5,454 nucleotides of DNA from Chloroflexota bacterium. Its GTDB lineage: Bacteria; Chloroflexota; Anaerolineae; UBA4142. Under the pieces are notes generated by a model that was given only the letters and a program-made list of their open reading frames with translations, was not told where the DNA came from and ran no database searches. Shown in pieces: positions 1 to 5,293 of this stretch. The stretch covers positions 1-5,454 of the forward strand of contig JACQEA010000343.1 in assembly GCA_016200825.1 (NCBI GenBank). Direction: 5' to 3'. The position numbers and the translations under genes are program-made. Positions within the stretch are counted from its first letter, which is position 1. Every line of letters starts with the position of its first letter.

Positions 1-402
1 CTTGCGCGCGCGGCGAACAAGTACATCAACGATACCGCGCCGTGGCTCGCGATTAAAACTGATCGCGCGCGCGCGGCGACGACGCTATACACCGCGTTGC
101 GCGTGATTGATAATTTGAAAACGCTTTTCTATCCGTTCTTGCCGTTCTCGTCGAATGAACTGCATCGTCAACTCGGTTACGACGGCGATTTGCTTGGCGC
201 GCTCAAGATCGAAACGATTCAGGAAAAAACGCGCGCGCATACCGCGTTGGTGTACGAACCGGGAAAACATTCGCAACACTGGGCGCCGTCGCAATTGCGC
301 GCGGGGCAAAGTTTGCGCGAACCGAAAGCGTTGTTCAAAAAGTTAGATGAGAAAATCGCGGAAGAAGAAAAAGCGAAACTGGGAAAACCAAATTCAGAAT
401 AA
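1..402 (+). CDS. metG: Methionyl-tRNA synthetase, C-terminal part (5' end outside window)
   Basis: The visible 133 codons encode the C-terminal anticodon-binding helical domain of a class I methionyl-tRNA synthetase, the cytoplasmic enzyme that charges tRNA-Met with methionine using ATP. The match rests on the order NKYIND, then APW with a following Lys, a helix ending in RVIDNLKTLFYPFLPF, and a final LFKKLDEKI helix. This is the usual pattern of MetRS after the catalytic core. The HIGH and KMSKS motifs lie upstream and cannot be checked. The protein stops at TAA (400-402) shortly after the anticodon domain, so there is no C-terminal EMAPII/Trbp111-like tRNA-binding domain, as in the shorter MetG forms. 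The tail is Lys/Glu rich. Family recognition is firm; the symbol rests only on this domain. Confidence 0.85.
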   Translation, partial: LARAANKYINDTAPWLAIKTDRARAATTLYTALRVIDNLKTLFYPFLPFSSNELHRQLGYDGDLLGALKIETIQEKTRAHTALVYEPGKHSQHWAPSQLRAGQSLREPKALFKKLDEKIAEEEKAKLGKPNSE

Positions 403-410
403 AAAATCTC

Positions 411-498
411 ACCGCCAAGTCGCAAAGAACGCCAAGAATAAACAATAAAACAGACTTACGCTTCATTTTCTTCTTTGCGCACTTGGCGTCTTTGCGGT
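411..498. repeat. Imperfect inverted repeat built of CGCMAAG-type units
   Basis: A left arm (411-438) and a right arm (471-498), each 28 bases, are reverse complements at 22 of 28 positions around a 32-base A/T-rich loop. Each arm is a run of three short units such as cgccaag and cgcaaag. The arm mismatches fall mostly where a unit has C against A. It begins 8 bases after the metG stop, so in the transcript it would form a long hairpin at the 3' end, and it could protect or end the mRNA, although no clear T tract follows. The remaining spacer up to the tRNA promoter (499-590) shows no convincing gene. A 23-codon frame starting at 523 has no support. Confidence 0.8.
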
Positions 499-590
499 AA
501 GAATTATTTCGCATAAGGTCTAATGACGGTGGACGGAGGAACTATTATTTCGGTCTTGTGTCCATCGTTTTGCGTCAATTCGCATTTCGT

Positions 591-619
591 TTGACGCGTG
601 TTCCAAAACCGGATATACT
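591..619 (+). promoter_or_regulatory. Sigma-70-type promoter of the tRNA cluster
   Basis: The -35 box TTGACG (591-596) and the -10 box TATACT (614-619) are separated by the ideal 17 bp. Each differs from consensus at only one base. Transcription would begin near 626, about six bases before the mature tRNA-Pro. It matches the promoter at 5234-5262 in spacing and has the same -10 box. Confidence 0.85.
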
Positions 620-631
620 CACGCACAAGAT

Positions 632-704
<73 letters not shown>

Positions 705-710
705 CAGGTT

Positions 711-777
711 TAGTCTAATAGTCCAATAGTCGAATAGTCAAATCAATATTGTTGGTGTGACGATGAGACTATTAGAC
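711..777. repeat. Four TAGTCNAA octamers with an inverted partner
   Basis: Four adjacent 8-bp units (711-718, 719-726, 727-734, 735-742) read TAGTCNAA, with the sixth base T, C, G and A in turn. An 11-bp stretch of the array, gtctaatagtc (713-723), has an exact inverted copy, gactattagac (767-777). The spacer between the first two tRNAs can therefore fold into a hairpin. The rest of the spacer up to 800 holds looser copies such as gactacg and gactaat and no gene. Confidence 0.85.
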
Positions 778-800
778 GATCAGACTACGTGACTAATCGC

Positions 801-872
801 GCGGGAGTAATTCAGTGGCAGAATGCGTCCCTTCCAAGGACGACGTCGCGAGTTCGAATCTCGTCTCCCGCT
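801..872 (+). tRNA. tRNA-Gly (anticodon TCC)
   Basis: This is a 72-base cloverleaf. The acceptor stem is gcgggag (801-807) with ctcccgc (865-871). The anticodon stem is cgtcc/ggacg around the loop cttccaa, giving anticodon TCC (833-835). The T arm is gcgag-ttcgaat-ctcgt (848-864) with one G-U pair. The discriminator is T872, as is common for bacterial tRNA-Gly. CCA is not encoded. No promoter is evident in the preceding spacer, so it is probably cotranscribed with tRNA-Pro. Confidence 0.95.
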
Positions 873-874
873 TT

Positions 875-902
875 AAATCTAAAATCCAAAATCTAAAATT
901 TG
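875..902. repeat. Short tandem repeat of AAATCYA heptamers
   Basis: Four consecutive 7-bp units fill most of the spacer between tRNA-Gly and the CAT tRNA: aaatcta, aaatcca, aaatcta and a decayed aaatttg. It starts two bases after the tRNA ends. No regulatory signal is recognisable within it. Confidence 0.7.
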
Positions 903-911
903 GAATTTCCC

Positions 912-983
912 GGGCCTGTAGCTCAAGGGTAGAGCAGCGCCCTCATAAGGCGTTGGTTGATGGTTCGAATCCATCCGGGCCCA
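912..983 (+). tRNA. tRNA with CAT anticodon (probably Ile2, otherwise elongator Met)
   Basis: This is a 72-base cloverleaf. The acceptor stem is gggcctg (912-918) with cgggccc (976-982), including one U-G pair. The D arm is gctc/gagc with a short loop. The anticodon stem is gcgcc/ggcgt around ctcataa, giving anticodon CAT (944-946). The T arm is gatgg-ttcgaat-ccatc, and the discriminator is A983. The paired G1-C72 argues against the initiator tRNA, which normally has an unpaired first position. C4-G69 and C5-G68, together with an acceptor stem resembling ordinary tRNA-Ile, match what is known of substrates of the lysidine synthetase TilS in E. coli, so I favour Ile2, which reads AUA. Elongator Met cannot be excluded. 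CCA is not encoded. Confidence 0.92.
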
Positions 984-997
984 CAATTTCAACAACG

Positions 998-1030
998 ATC
1001 CCGTTTCAATGACGCGGGATTTTTTGTTTT
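998..1030 (+). terminator. Intrinsic terminator of the tRNA cluster
   Basis: The stem atcccg (998-1003) pairs with cgggat (1015-1020) around an 11-base loop. It is followed at once by ttttt, g, tttt. It lies 14 bases after the CAT tRNA and closes the tRNA transcription unit. Confidence 0.8.
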
Positions 1031-1092
1031 CGATTTGCAATTTGCGATTGCCAATTCTGATTTCATCCAATCGCAAATCGAAAATTGCAAAT
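1031..1092. repeat. Nested inverted repeat of ATTTGC-type units before the peptidase gene
   Basis: Two exact arm pairs are present: atttgcgattg (1040-1050) with caatcgcaaat (1068-1078), and atttgcaat (1033-1041) with attgcaaat (1084-1092). The pieces are again short related units (atttgc, gattg). The outer right arm ends two bases before the GGAG ribosome site of the M20 gene, so a hairpin in the leader would sit next to it. No separate promoter for that gene is recognisable here. Confidence 0.75.
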
Positions 1093-1103
1093 GCGGAGTT
1101 ACG

Positions 1104-1736
1104 ATGTCCGATTTCCAAAAAATATTATCTGCCGATCTGCCGCGCTATTTGCAAGACCTTCAATCGCTCGTCAACATTGATTGCGAAACGCGATCGAAAC
1201 CCGGCGTGGATCGCGCCGCCGCGTATTTGCGCGAACGCTTTCGCGAATTTGGCGCGCAAGTGCAAGAATTTCCGCAAGAAAAATACGGCGATATGTTTTA
1301 CGCGCGCTGGCAGGGCAAAGGAAAATCGCGCATTGTATTGCTCGGACATTCCGACACGGTCTATCCCGACGGAACCGTCGCGCAATTTCCATTTCGGCGC
1401 GATGGATCGCGCGCATTTGGTCCCGGCGTGATTGATATGAAATCGGGATTATTGCTGGGGCTGTACGCGCTGCGCGCGCTCGTACAATCCGGGTTTGAAA
1501 ATTTTGGCGAGATCGGATTATTTTGTAACAGTGAAGAAGAAATTGGTTCGCCGGTGTCGCACGATTTGTATCCAACTTTTGTGCGCGGCGCGAATGCCGC
1601 GTTGGTTCTAGAACCCGCGCGCGGCGATGTTAGCGAAATTGATCGCGGTGATTGCGGAAGGAAATTAGAAATTGATGCTACGCATGCGCTTATTTCACCG
1701 CTGAGAACGCTGAGTGCACTGAGAAAAAATTTTTGA
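1104..1736 (+). pseudogene. M20 family metallopeptidase (carboxypeptidase G2-like), 3'-truncated
   Basis: The encoded 210 residues match the first half of the M20 di-zinc peptidases related to carboxypeptidase G2, which release C-terminal glutamate or similar residues. Visible motifs are LLGHSDTVYPDGT (ligand His82, with Asp84), GPGVIDMKSG (bridging Asp111), NSEEEIGS (catalytic Glu145 and ligand Glu146) and LVLEPA (ligand Glu170). Family members usually run to about 370-400 residues. The dimerisation domain and the distal catalytic part with the last zinc-binding His are absent. The reading frame instead runs into an inverted repeat (from about 1694) and stops there, so the last 14 or so residues are not peptidase sequence. 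ATG 1104 is chosen because GGAG (1095-1098) precedes it by 5 bases and upstream codons run into the tRNA. I infer a non-functional remnant. Confidence 0.8.
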
Positions 1737-1792
1737 ATTCTCTGCGTTCGGAGTTTACCCTGAGTGTAACGAAGGGCGCTCTCGGCGGTGAA
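1694..1792. repeat. Inverted-repeat element (CACCGCTGAGAACGC type) at the broken peptidase end
   Basis: The arms ttcaccgctgagaacgc (1694-1710) and 1776-1792 are reverse complements at 15 of 17 positions. Between them lie further gctgag/ctctgcg units, an A6T5 run (1724-1734 region) and a CCCTGAG...CGAAGGG segment (1758-1776). A gaattctctgcgt/gaattctgcgt pair forms direct repeats at 1735 and 1790. The element provides the stop codon of the truncated M20 frame and lies between two convergent genes, where the hairpin could end transcripts from both sides. Its unit style resembles the repeat at 411-498. Confidence 0.75.
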
Positions 1793-1816
1793 TTCTGCGT
1801 AAGATGAGTTAGAAAA

Positions 1817-3289
1817 TTATTTCGCGATCAACGTCGGCAACACCAACGGCACGCTCGGCGCGAGCGGCGCGGACGCGGGCGATGACTTGCCGCTTTTGCA
1901 ATCGCTCAAGCCGCGTTGCGCGAGTGAATTGTTCGCGTCGAGTTTGAGCGCGAATTCAAAGTACGGAATGGCTTGACTACATTTATTTTGGCGCTGAAAC
2001 GCAACGCCGAGATTCGCCGCGATCTCGGCGTTATTCGCATCGAGGGTGAGCGCGCGCAATAATTGGGTCGCGGCTTCGGGCGCGCGATTCGCATCCAGCA
2101 ACGCGAATCCCAAACGACTAATCGTCGGAATGTACGCGCCATACAACTGAATCGCGAGTTGATATTCCCCGACCGCATCCACCGGCAAATTAAAAAAAAT
2201 GCGCTCGACCTCCGCGAGTTCAAAATGGCGGAAGAAAAAATTCGGTTCGAGCGACACAGTTTTGTTCCATTCGGTAAGCGCGGCTTCTTTTTGTCCTCCC
2301 AGCGTCAACACCCACGCTTGCGCGCGATGCGCGTCCGCGTTTGTCGCGCCAAATTCCAACGCGGCGAGCGCGGCTTTTTGCGCGTCGGGCGCGCGCTTGG
2401 CGTGCAAATACGCCTCCGCGACCGCGGCGTACGCGTTCACATTTTTTGAATCGAGCGCGACCGCTTTTTCACCCGCGCTGATCGCTTGATCCACTTGTCC
2501 GCTCCACAACAACGCGCGCGCGAGTTGCGCGTGCGCGTCCGCATCATTGGGCGCGGCTTGCGTCGCTTTGCGCGCGTTATCGAGCGACGCTTGAATCTGG
2601 CCGCGATAAGCGAGCGCGCGCGATTCGCGCGTGAGTGCGCTTGAATTTGTGGGCGCGAGTTTGATCGCGCTTTCGTATTGCGTGATCGCGGCGTCGAGTT
2701 GACTCGCCAATAATAATTTATCGCCCATCGCGATCAACGCGTTGAAATTCGCGGGCAAGTTTGAGTTGGCAGTCGAGTTGGTTGCGCGCGCCGATGGCGC
2801 GGGCGTGGTCGCGCGGCCCAAAACATTGGTGGACACAAACCACGCGCCGCCGATGAGCAACGCGATCAAAACGATTGCGCCGCCGATGAGCAAAATGGGA
2901 AAAAAATTTCGGCGCGGTCTTGACGCCAAAGTTTCCAAGCGCGCCGCGCGTGCGCGTAATGCGAGCGCGGGATCGGGACGAAAGTTTTCGGTGGAATCTT
3001 CACGCGTAAAATTCGCGCGTTGCAAAACTTGCGTGACCGATTCCGGCGTTTGCCCGGAAAAATTTTCCGCCGCGGCGTTAGTTTCTGGCGGCGGAGTGCC
3101 CGGCACCCAACGCGTGCCGTCAAATCCGTACCATTGTCCGCTCTGCGCGCCGATCATCCACCACTTGCCGCTCGCGTCGCGGAATTGCAATTTTTGCATC
3201 TCGCCGCGAAATTCCGCTTCGGTCAACGCGTCGACTTGCAGTTTGCCTTTCAATTCAAAAAAACGGCGCTCCATTTCCGCGGCGGTCAT
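1817..3289 (-). CDS. Membrane-anchored TPR protein with N-terminal Trp-rich module
   Basis: This is a protein of 490 residues. Residues 1-65 hold an acidic/basic helix pair (MERRFFELKGKL, then LTEAEFRGEMQKL) followed by KWWMIG and a QWYGFDGTRWVP motif. I know this short module only as a recurring N-terminal part of Chloroflexota-type proteins, and its function is unknown to me. Residues 129-152 form one hydrophobic membrane segment preceded by RPRR, so the N terminus should be cytoplasmic and the rest outside. After a Ser/Thr/Asn/Pro linker, residues about 180-460 form tetratricopeptide repeats with the typical A-x-x-x-Y/F-x-x-A-L-x-L-x-P/A-N ends. The tail is Pro/Ser rich. It is likely a scaffold for protein contacts; no enzyme motif is seen. 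The start at 3289 is preferred over ATG 3310 because of the ATGA coupling with the upstream gene and a GGGAG site 6 bases upstream. Confidence 0.85.
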   Translation of the reverse strand: MTAAEMERRFFELKGKLQVDALTEAEFRGEMQKLQFRDASGKWWMIGAQSGQWYGFDGTRWVPGTPPPETNAAAENFSGQTPESVTQVLQRANFTREDSTENFRPDPALALRARAARLETLASRPRRNFFPILLIGGAIVLIALLIGGAWFVSTNVLGRATTPAPSARATNSTANSNLPANFNALIAMGDKLLLASQLDAAITQYESAIKLAPTNSSALTRESRALAYRGQIQASLDNARKATQAAPNDADAHAQLARALLWSGQVDQAISAGEKAVALDSKNVNAYAAVAEAYLHAKRAPDAQKAALAALEFGATNADAHRAQAWVLTLGGQKEAALTEWNKTVSLEPNFFFRHFELAEVERIFFNLPVDAVGEYQLAIQLYGAYIPTISRLGFALLDANRAPEAATQLLRALTLDANNAEIAANLGVAFQRQNKCSQAIPYFEFALKLDANNSLAQRGLSDCKSGKSSPASAPLAPSVPLVLPTLIAK

Positions 3290-3300
3290 GGCGCGCTCCC
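3286..3300 (-). promoter_or_regulatory. ATGA stop-start overlap and ribosome site coupling two genes
   Basis: On the minus strand GGGAG (3300-3296) stands 6 bases before ATG (3289-3287). That ATG overlaps the TGA stop (3288-3286) of the upstream amidotransferase gene. This sets the start of the TPR protein and indicates translational coupling in one operon. Confidence 0.75.
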
Positions 3301-4017
3301 GCGATCGCATGCCGCGACAAATTCTTGGAACAACTTGAGCATGCGCGCGTCGTCATCCAACATCCATTCGGGATGAAATTGGACGCCGACCGCGAATTTT
3401 TTTTGCGCGGCTTCAATGCCTTCCACAATTCCGTCCGGCGCGCGCGCGCTCACGCGAAAGCCCGGCGCGATTTGTTTGAGCGCCTGATGATGCAAACTAT
3501 TTACTTCGAGGCGCGTCGCGCCCAGTGCGCGCGCGAGGCGCGAATCGCGCGCGATCTCAATCGCGTGCGCGCGTAAATTGTATGGGTTGCCTTTGCGATG
3601 CGGATGCGGCAGCGCGGCGGGAACCTGCGCGGCAATGTCTTGATATAACGACCCGCCCGCCGCGATATTCAACGATTGAATGCCGCGACAAATTCCAAAG
3701 ACCGGCGTGTCTTGATCCAATGCCCAGCGCGTTAGATTCATTTCCGCCGCGTCGCGATCGGTGTCAATCTCGCCGCAAAACGGCTCGACGTTCTCGCCGA
3801 ATTCGCGCGGATGCACGTCAATGCCGCCCGCGAGAAATAATCCATCCACGCGCGCAAAAATCGCGCGCAACGATTCTTCCGATAGTTGCAGAGGAATCAG
3901 CACCGGCGCGCCGCCCGCCAGTTCGAGCGCGCGCGTAAATGTCGCGCGAATTCCGTAACTCGGAAACGCGTCGAGGTCTTTGATGGTGCGTGTGGGAATT
4001 CCGATGAGTGGTTTCAA
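3286..4017 (-). CDS. Gamma-glutamyl-gamma-aminobutyrate hydrolase family protein (peptidase C26)
   Basis: This is a cytoplasmic class I glutamine amidotransferase-like hydrolase of 243 residues, close to the usual length of PuuD-type enzymes, which cleave gamma-glutamyl amides such as gamma-glutamyl-GABA. The sequence opens with KPLIGIPTR, has LFLAGGIDVHP (60-70), the nucleophile elbow FGICRGIQSLN (Cys110), NSLHHQ (173-178) and GVQFHPEW (His215, Glu217). This gives the complete Cys-His-Glu triad. The start is a TTG (4017-4015): an AAAAAGG site lies 5 bases upstream, no ATG or GTG is in frame nearby, and the protein then begins exactly where the family begins. The gene leads an operon with the TPR protein. 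The substrate cannot be told, because C26 members act on several gamma-glutamyl compounds and no puu pathway genes are nearby. Confidence 0.9.
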   Translation of the reverse strand: MKPLIGIPTRTIKDLDAFPSYGIRATFTRALELAGGAPVLIPLQLSEESLRAIFARVDGLFLAGGIDVHPREFGENVEPFCGEIDTDRDAAEMNLTRWALDQDTPVFGICRGIQSLNIAAGGSLYQDIAAQVPAALPHPHRKGNPYNLRAHAIEIARDSRLARALGATRLEVNSLHHQALKQIAPGFRVSARAPDGIVEGIEAAQKKFAVGVQFHPEWMLDDDARMLKLFQEFVAACDRGSAP

Positions 4018-4031
4018 TTCAACCTTTTTGT

Positions 4032-4087
4032 TAGGACGCGGATCGACGCGGAAAAAACGGATTCATTCTTTTCTGATCCGTGTCCTA
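4032..4087. repeat. Inverted repeat of ACGCGGAT-type units in the amidotransferase leader
   Basis: taggacgcggat (4032-4043) and its inverted copy (4076-4087) match at 11 of 12 bases, with further partial units (gacgcgga, acggat) between them. On the minus strand the same atoms can also form a shorter hairpin, acggat (4081-4076) with atccgt (4062-4057), followed by a T run (4056-4052), which looks like a weak intrinsic terminator. The repeat lies 15 bases upstream of the TTG start, next to its ribosome site. Confidence 0.7.
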
Positions 4088-4107
4088 TTTAATTCAAGTT
4101 GCCACCA

Positions 4108-4226
4108 TGTCATTCTGAGGGAGCGAAGCGACCGAAGAATCTCGCAAACTACCTTGAAATCAAAAGTCGCTAGCGAGATGCTTCGCGGAGTTTATAGTGA
4201 GCGAAGCGAATCTACTCAGCATGACA
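4108..4226. mobile_element. 119-bp palindromic repeat element with TGTCATTCTGAG ends (MITE/REP-like)
   Basis: The termini tgtcattctgag (4108-4119) and ctcagcatgaca (4215-4226) are inverted copies at 11 of 12 bases. Inside, gagcgaagcga occurs twice in the same orientation (from 4121 and from 4200). gaatctcgc (4138-4146) is echoed by the inverted run gcgagatgcttcgc. I recognise the tgtcattctgag...gaagaatct style as a dispersed intergenic palindrome found in many bacterial genomes. It has no coding capacity and would need help from elsewhere to move. No target-site duplication is visible at the flanks. It overlaps the 3' end of the FAH-family frame and supplies its stop codon. Confidence 0.7.
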
Positions 4227-5056
4227 GTGCGAAAATGTCCCACGCCCGCGGGCGTGCCGGTCGCGATCACATCGCCGGGCAAAAGCGTAATGCCTTGCGT
4301 GATGAATTCGATAATTTTCGCGACGCTCGCGATCATTTCTTTTGTATTCGCGCTTTGCATCACTGCGCCGTTGAGAATGGATTGAATGGTTAGATTTTGT
4401 GGATCGGGAATTTCATCTTTGGAAACGATATAGGGACCCATCGGACAAAACGTATCGAGCGATTTGCCGCGCGTAAATTGTCGTCCGCCTTTGACGTCAA
4501 ATTGCAAATCGCGCGCGCTCACATCGTTCAAATTGCAATAACCAAAGACGTACTCGAGCGCTTCATCGGCGGCGACGCGTTGCGCGCGTTTGCCGATCAC
4601 GACCGCGAGTTCGGCTTCAAAATCCACTTGTTGCGTCAGCGCGGCGTCCCACGTGATCACATCGCCGGGTCCGATCAGCGCGCTGGGAAATTTTGGAAAA
4701 AGAATTGGATACGCGGGTGGATCGCCGCCGTGTTCGCGAATATGATCCCAATAATTCAAACCCACCGCGACGATTTTGGAAGGATTCGGAAGCGGCGCGA
4801 GAAATTTTACGGCGTCGGCGCGAAAAACAATTCCATCCAGCGCGCGACTGCCGAGATGTTCCAGCGTTTCATTCGCGGCGTCCCGCGCGTCTTCGCCCTG
4901 CCGCAAAAAATCGAGCGCGTCGGCGGCGATGTATTTGGCTTCTTCGCCGCGCGCGGCGAGCATAATCGCGCGCGCGAGATTTAGATCAACGACGGTTTCG
5001 CCGCGGACTGCGCCCCAACGTTTTTGTCCGTTCGCGAGAAAGGTGACGAGTCGCAT
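4160..5056 (-). CDS. Fumarylacetoacetate hydrolase (FAH) family protein, C terminus replaced by repeat
   Basis: This is a 298-residue member of the FAH superfamily, cytoplasmic enzymes that hydrolyse, decarboxylate or isomerise acylpyruvate-like compounds. Visible signatures are VAVGLNYWDH (97-105), FPKFPSALIGPGDVI (120-134), the metal ligands VDFEAELAVVIG (Glu147, Glu149) and NLNDVSARDLQ (Asp178), RGKSLDTFCPMGP (196-208) and DVIATGTPAGVG (262-273). Family members continue with a PPxFLKPGD and an EIEGIGxLxN stretch of about 25-30 residues. Here the match ends at HFR (274-276), and the last 21 residues are translated from the 119-bp repeat. ATG 5056 is supported by GGAG (5067-5064) 7 bases upstream and by the family-typical start MRLVTF. 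The metal site is intact, so some activity is possible, but the fold edge is lost. The substrate is unknown. Confidence 0.85.
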   Translation of the reverse strand: MRLVTFLANGQKRWGAVRGETVVDLNLARAIMLAARGEEAKYIAADALDFLRQGEDARDAANETLEHLGSRALDGIVFRADAVKFLAPLPNPSKIVAVGLNYWDHIREHGGDPPAYPILFPKFPSALIGPGDVITWDAALTQQVDFEAELAVVIGKRAQRVAADEALEYVFGYCNLNDVSARDLQFDVKGGRQFTRGKSLDTFCPMGPYIVSKDEIPDPQNLTIQSILNGAVMQSANTKEMIASVAKIIEFITQGITLLPGDVIATGTPAGVGHFRTVMLSRFASLTINSAKHLASDF

Positions 5057-5066
5057 TCGTAAACTC

Positions 5067-5129
5067 CAGTGATCAGTAATCAGTGATCAGTGATCAGTAA
5101 TCAGTAATCAGTGGTCAGTAATCAGTGAA
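5067..5129. repeat. Nine tandem CAGTRAT heptamers in the FAH gene leader
   Basis: Nine uninterrupted 7-bp units, read on the plus strand, start at 5067, 5074, 5081, 5088, 5095, 5102, 5109, 5116 and 5123. The sequence is CAGT followed by gat, aat or ggt, and the last unit is slightly changed. The first base of the array is part of the GGAG ribosome site of the FAH-family gene. With the candidate promoter upstream, the array would be transcribed as leader RNA. There are no spacers, so it is not a CRISPR array. Confidence 0.9.
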
Positions 5130-5188
5130 CGGCGGTTGGATGTTGGAAATTAGAGCGCGGACGCTGCGCGTTGGATTTTGTTCGCGTG

Positions 5189-5217
5189 ATTTTACTACAA
5201 GTTAGAACGGCGAGCAA
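5189..5217 (-). promoter_or_regulatory. Candidate promoter of the FAH-family gene
   Basis: On the minus strand TTGCTC (5217-5212) and TAAAAT (5194-5189) are 17 bases apart. The -10 box is close to consensus, but the -35 box matches at only three of six bases. Transcription would start near 5182 and give a leader of about 125 bases containing the heptamer array. Confidence 0.35.
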
Positions 5218-5233
5218 AATGAGTGTGAACCTT

Positions 5234-5262
5234 TTGACACGCGCTAGGCTCGATGATATACT
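5234..5262 (+). promoter_or_regulatory. Strong sigma-70-type promoter of the zinc-ribbon gene
   Basis: A perfect -35 box TTGACA (5234-5239) and TATACT (5257-5262) are separated by 17 bp. Transcription would begin near 5269, about 25 bases before the ATG at 5294. The -10 box and spacing are the same as those of the tRNA promoter in this window, which suggests high constitutive expression. Confidence 0.8.
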
Positions 5263-5293
5263 TTTCGCGTCGGACCGAAAAAGCAGGAGCATA

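Noticed and set aside
523..594. Small frame of 23 codons before the tRNA promoter
   Set aside because: There is no ribosome site in front of its ATG and no recognisable protein features. It overlaps the -35 box.
957..1103. Upstream extension of the M20 frame
   Set aside because: It begins inside the CAT tRNA and runs through the terminator and a repeat. The ribosome site and family start support ATG 1104.
3290..3310. Earlier ATG at 3310 for the TPR protein
   Set aside because: It adds only seven Arg-rich residues and lacks a ribosome site, while the ATGA overlap and GGGAG support 3289.
2742..3338. Long open frame of 198 codons on the plus strand
   Set aside because: It is antisense to the TPR gene, whose frame shows clear TPRs and a membrane segment. 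The antisense translation is low in complexity, Arg/Ala/Ser rich and matches no family.
4108..4226. Transposase-carrying insertion sequence
   Set aside because: The element is only 119 bp, has no coding capacity and no visible target-site duplication.
4397..4984. Open frame of 195 codons on the plus strand
   Set aside because: It is antisense to the FAH-family gene, which has all family motifs. It is explained by CGCG-rich codon use keeping the reverse frames open.
5067..5129. CRISPR array
   Set aside because: The units are 7 bp, adjacent and without spacers, and no cas gene is present.
5219..5293. Longer start of the zinc-ribbon gene at ATG 5219
   Set aside because: It would lie upstream of the expected transcription start near 5269. 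ATG 5294 has a ribosome site and a family-like start.
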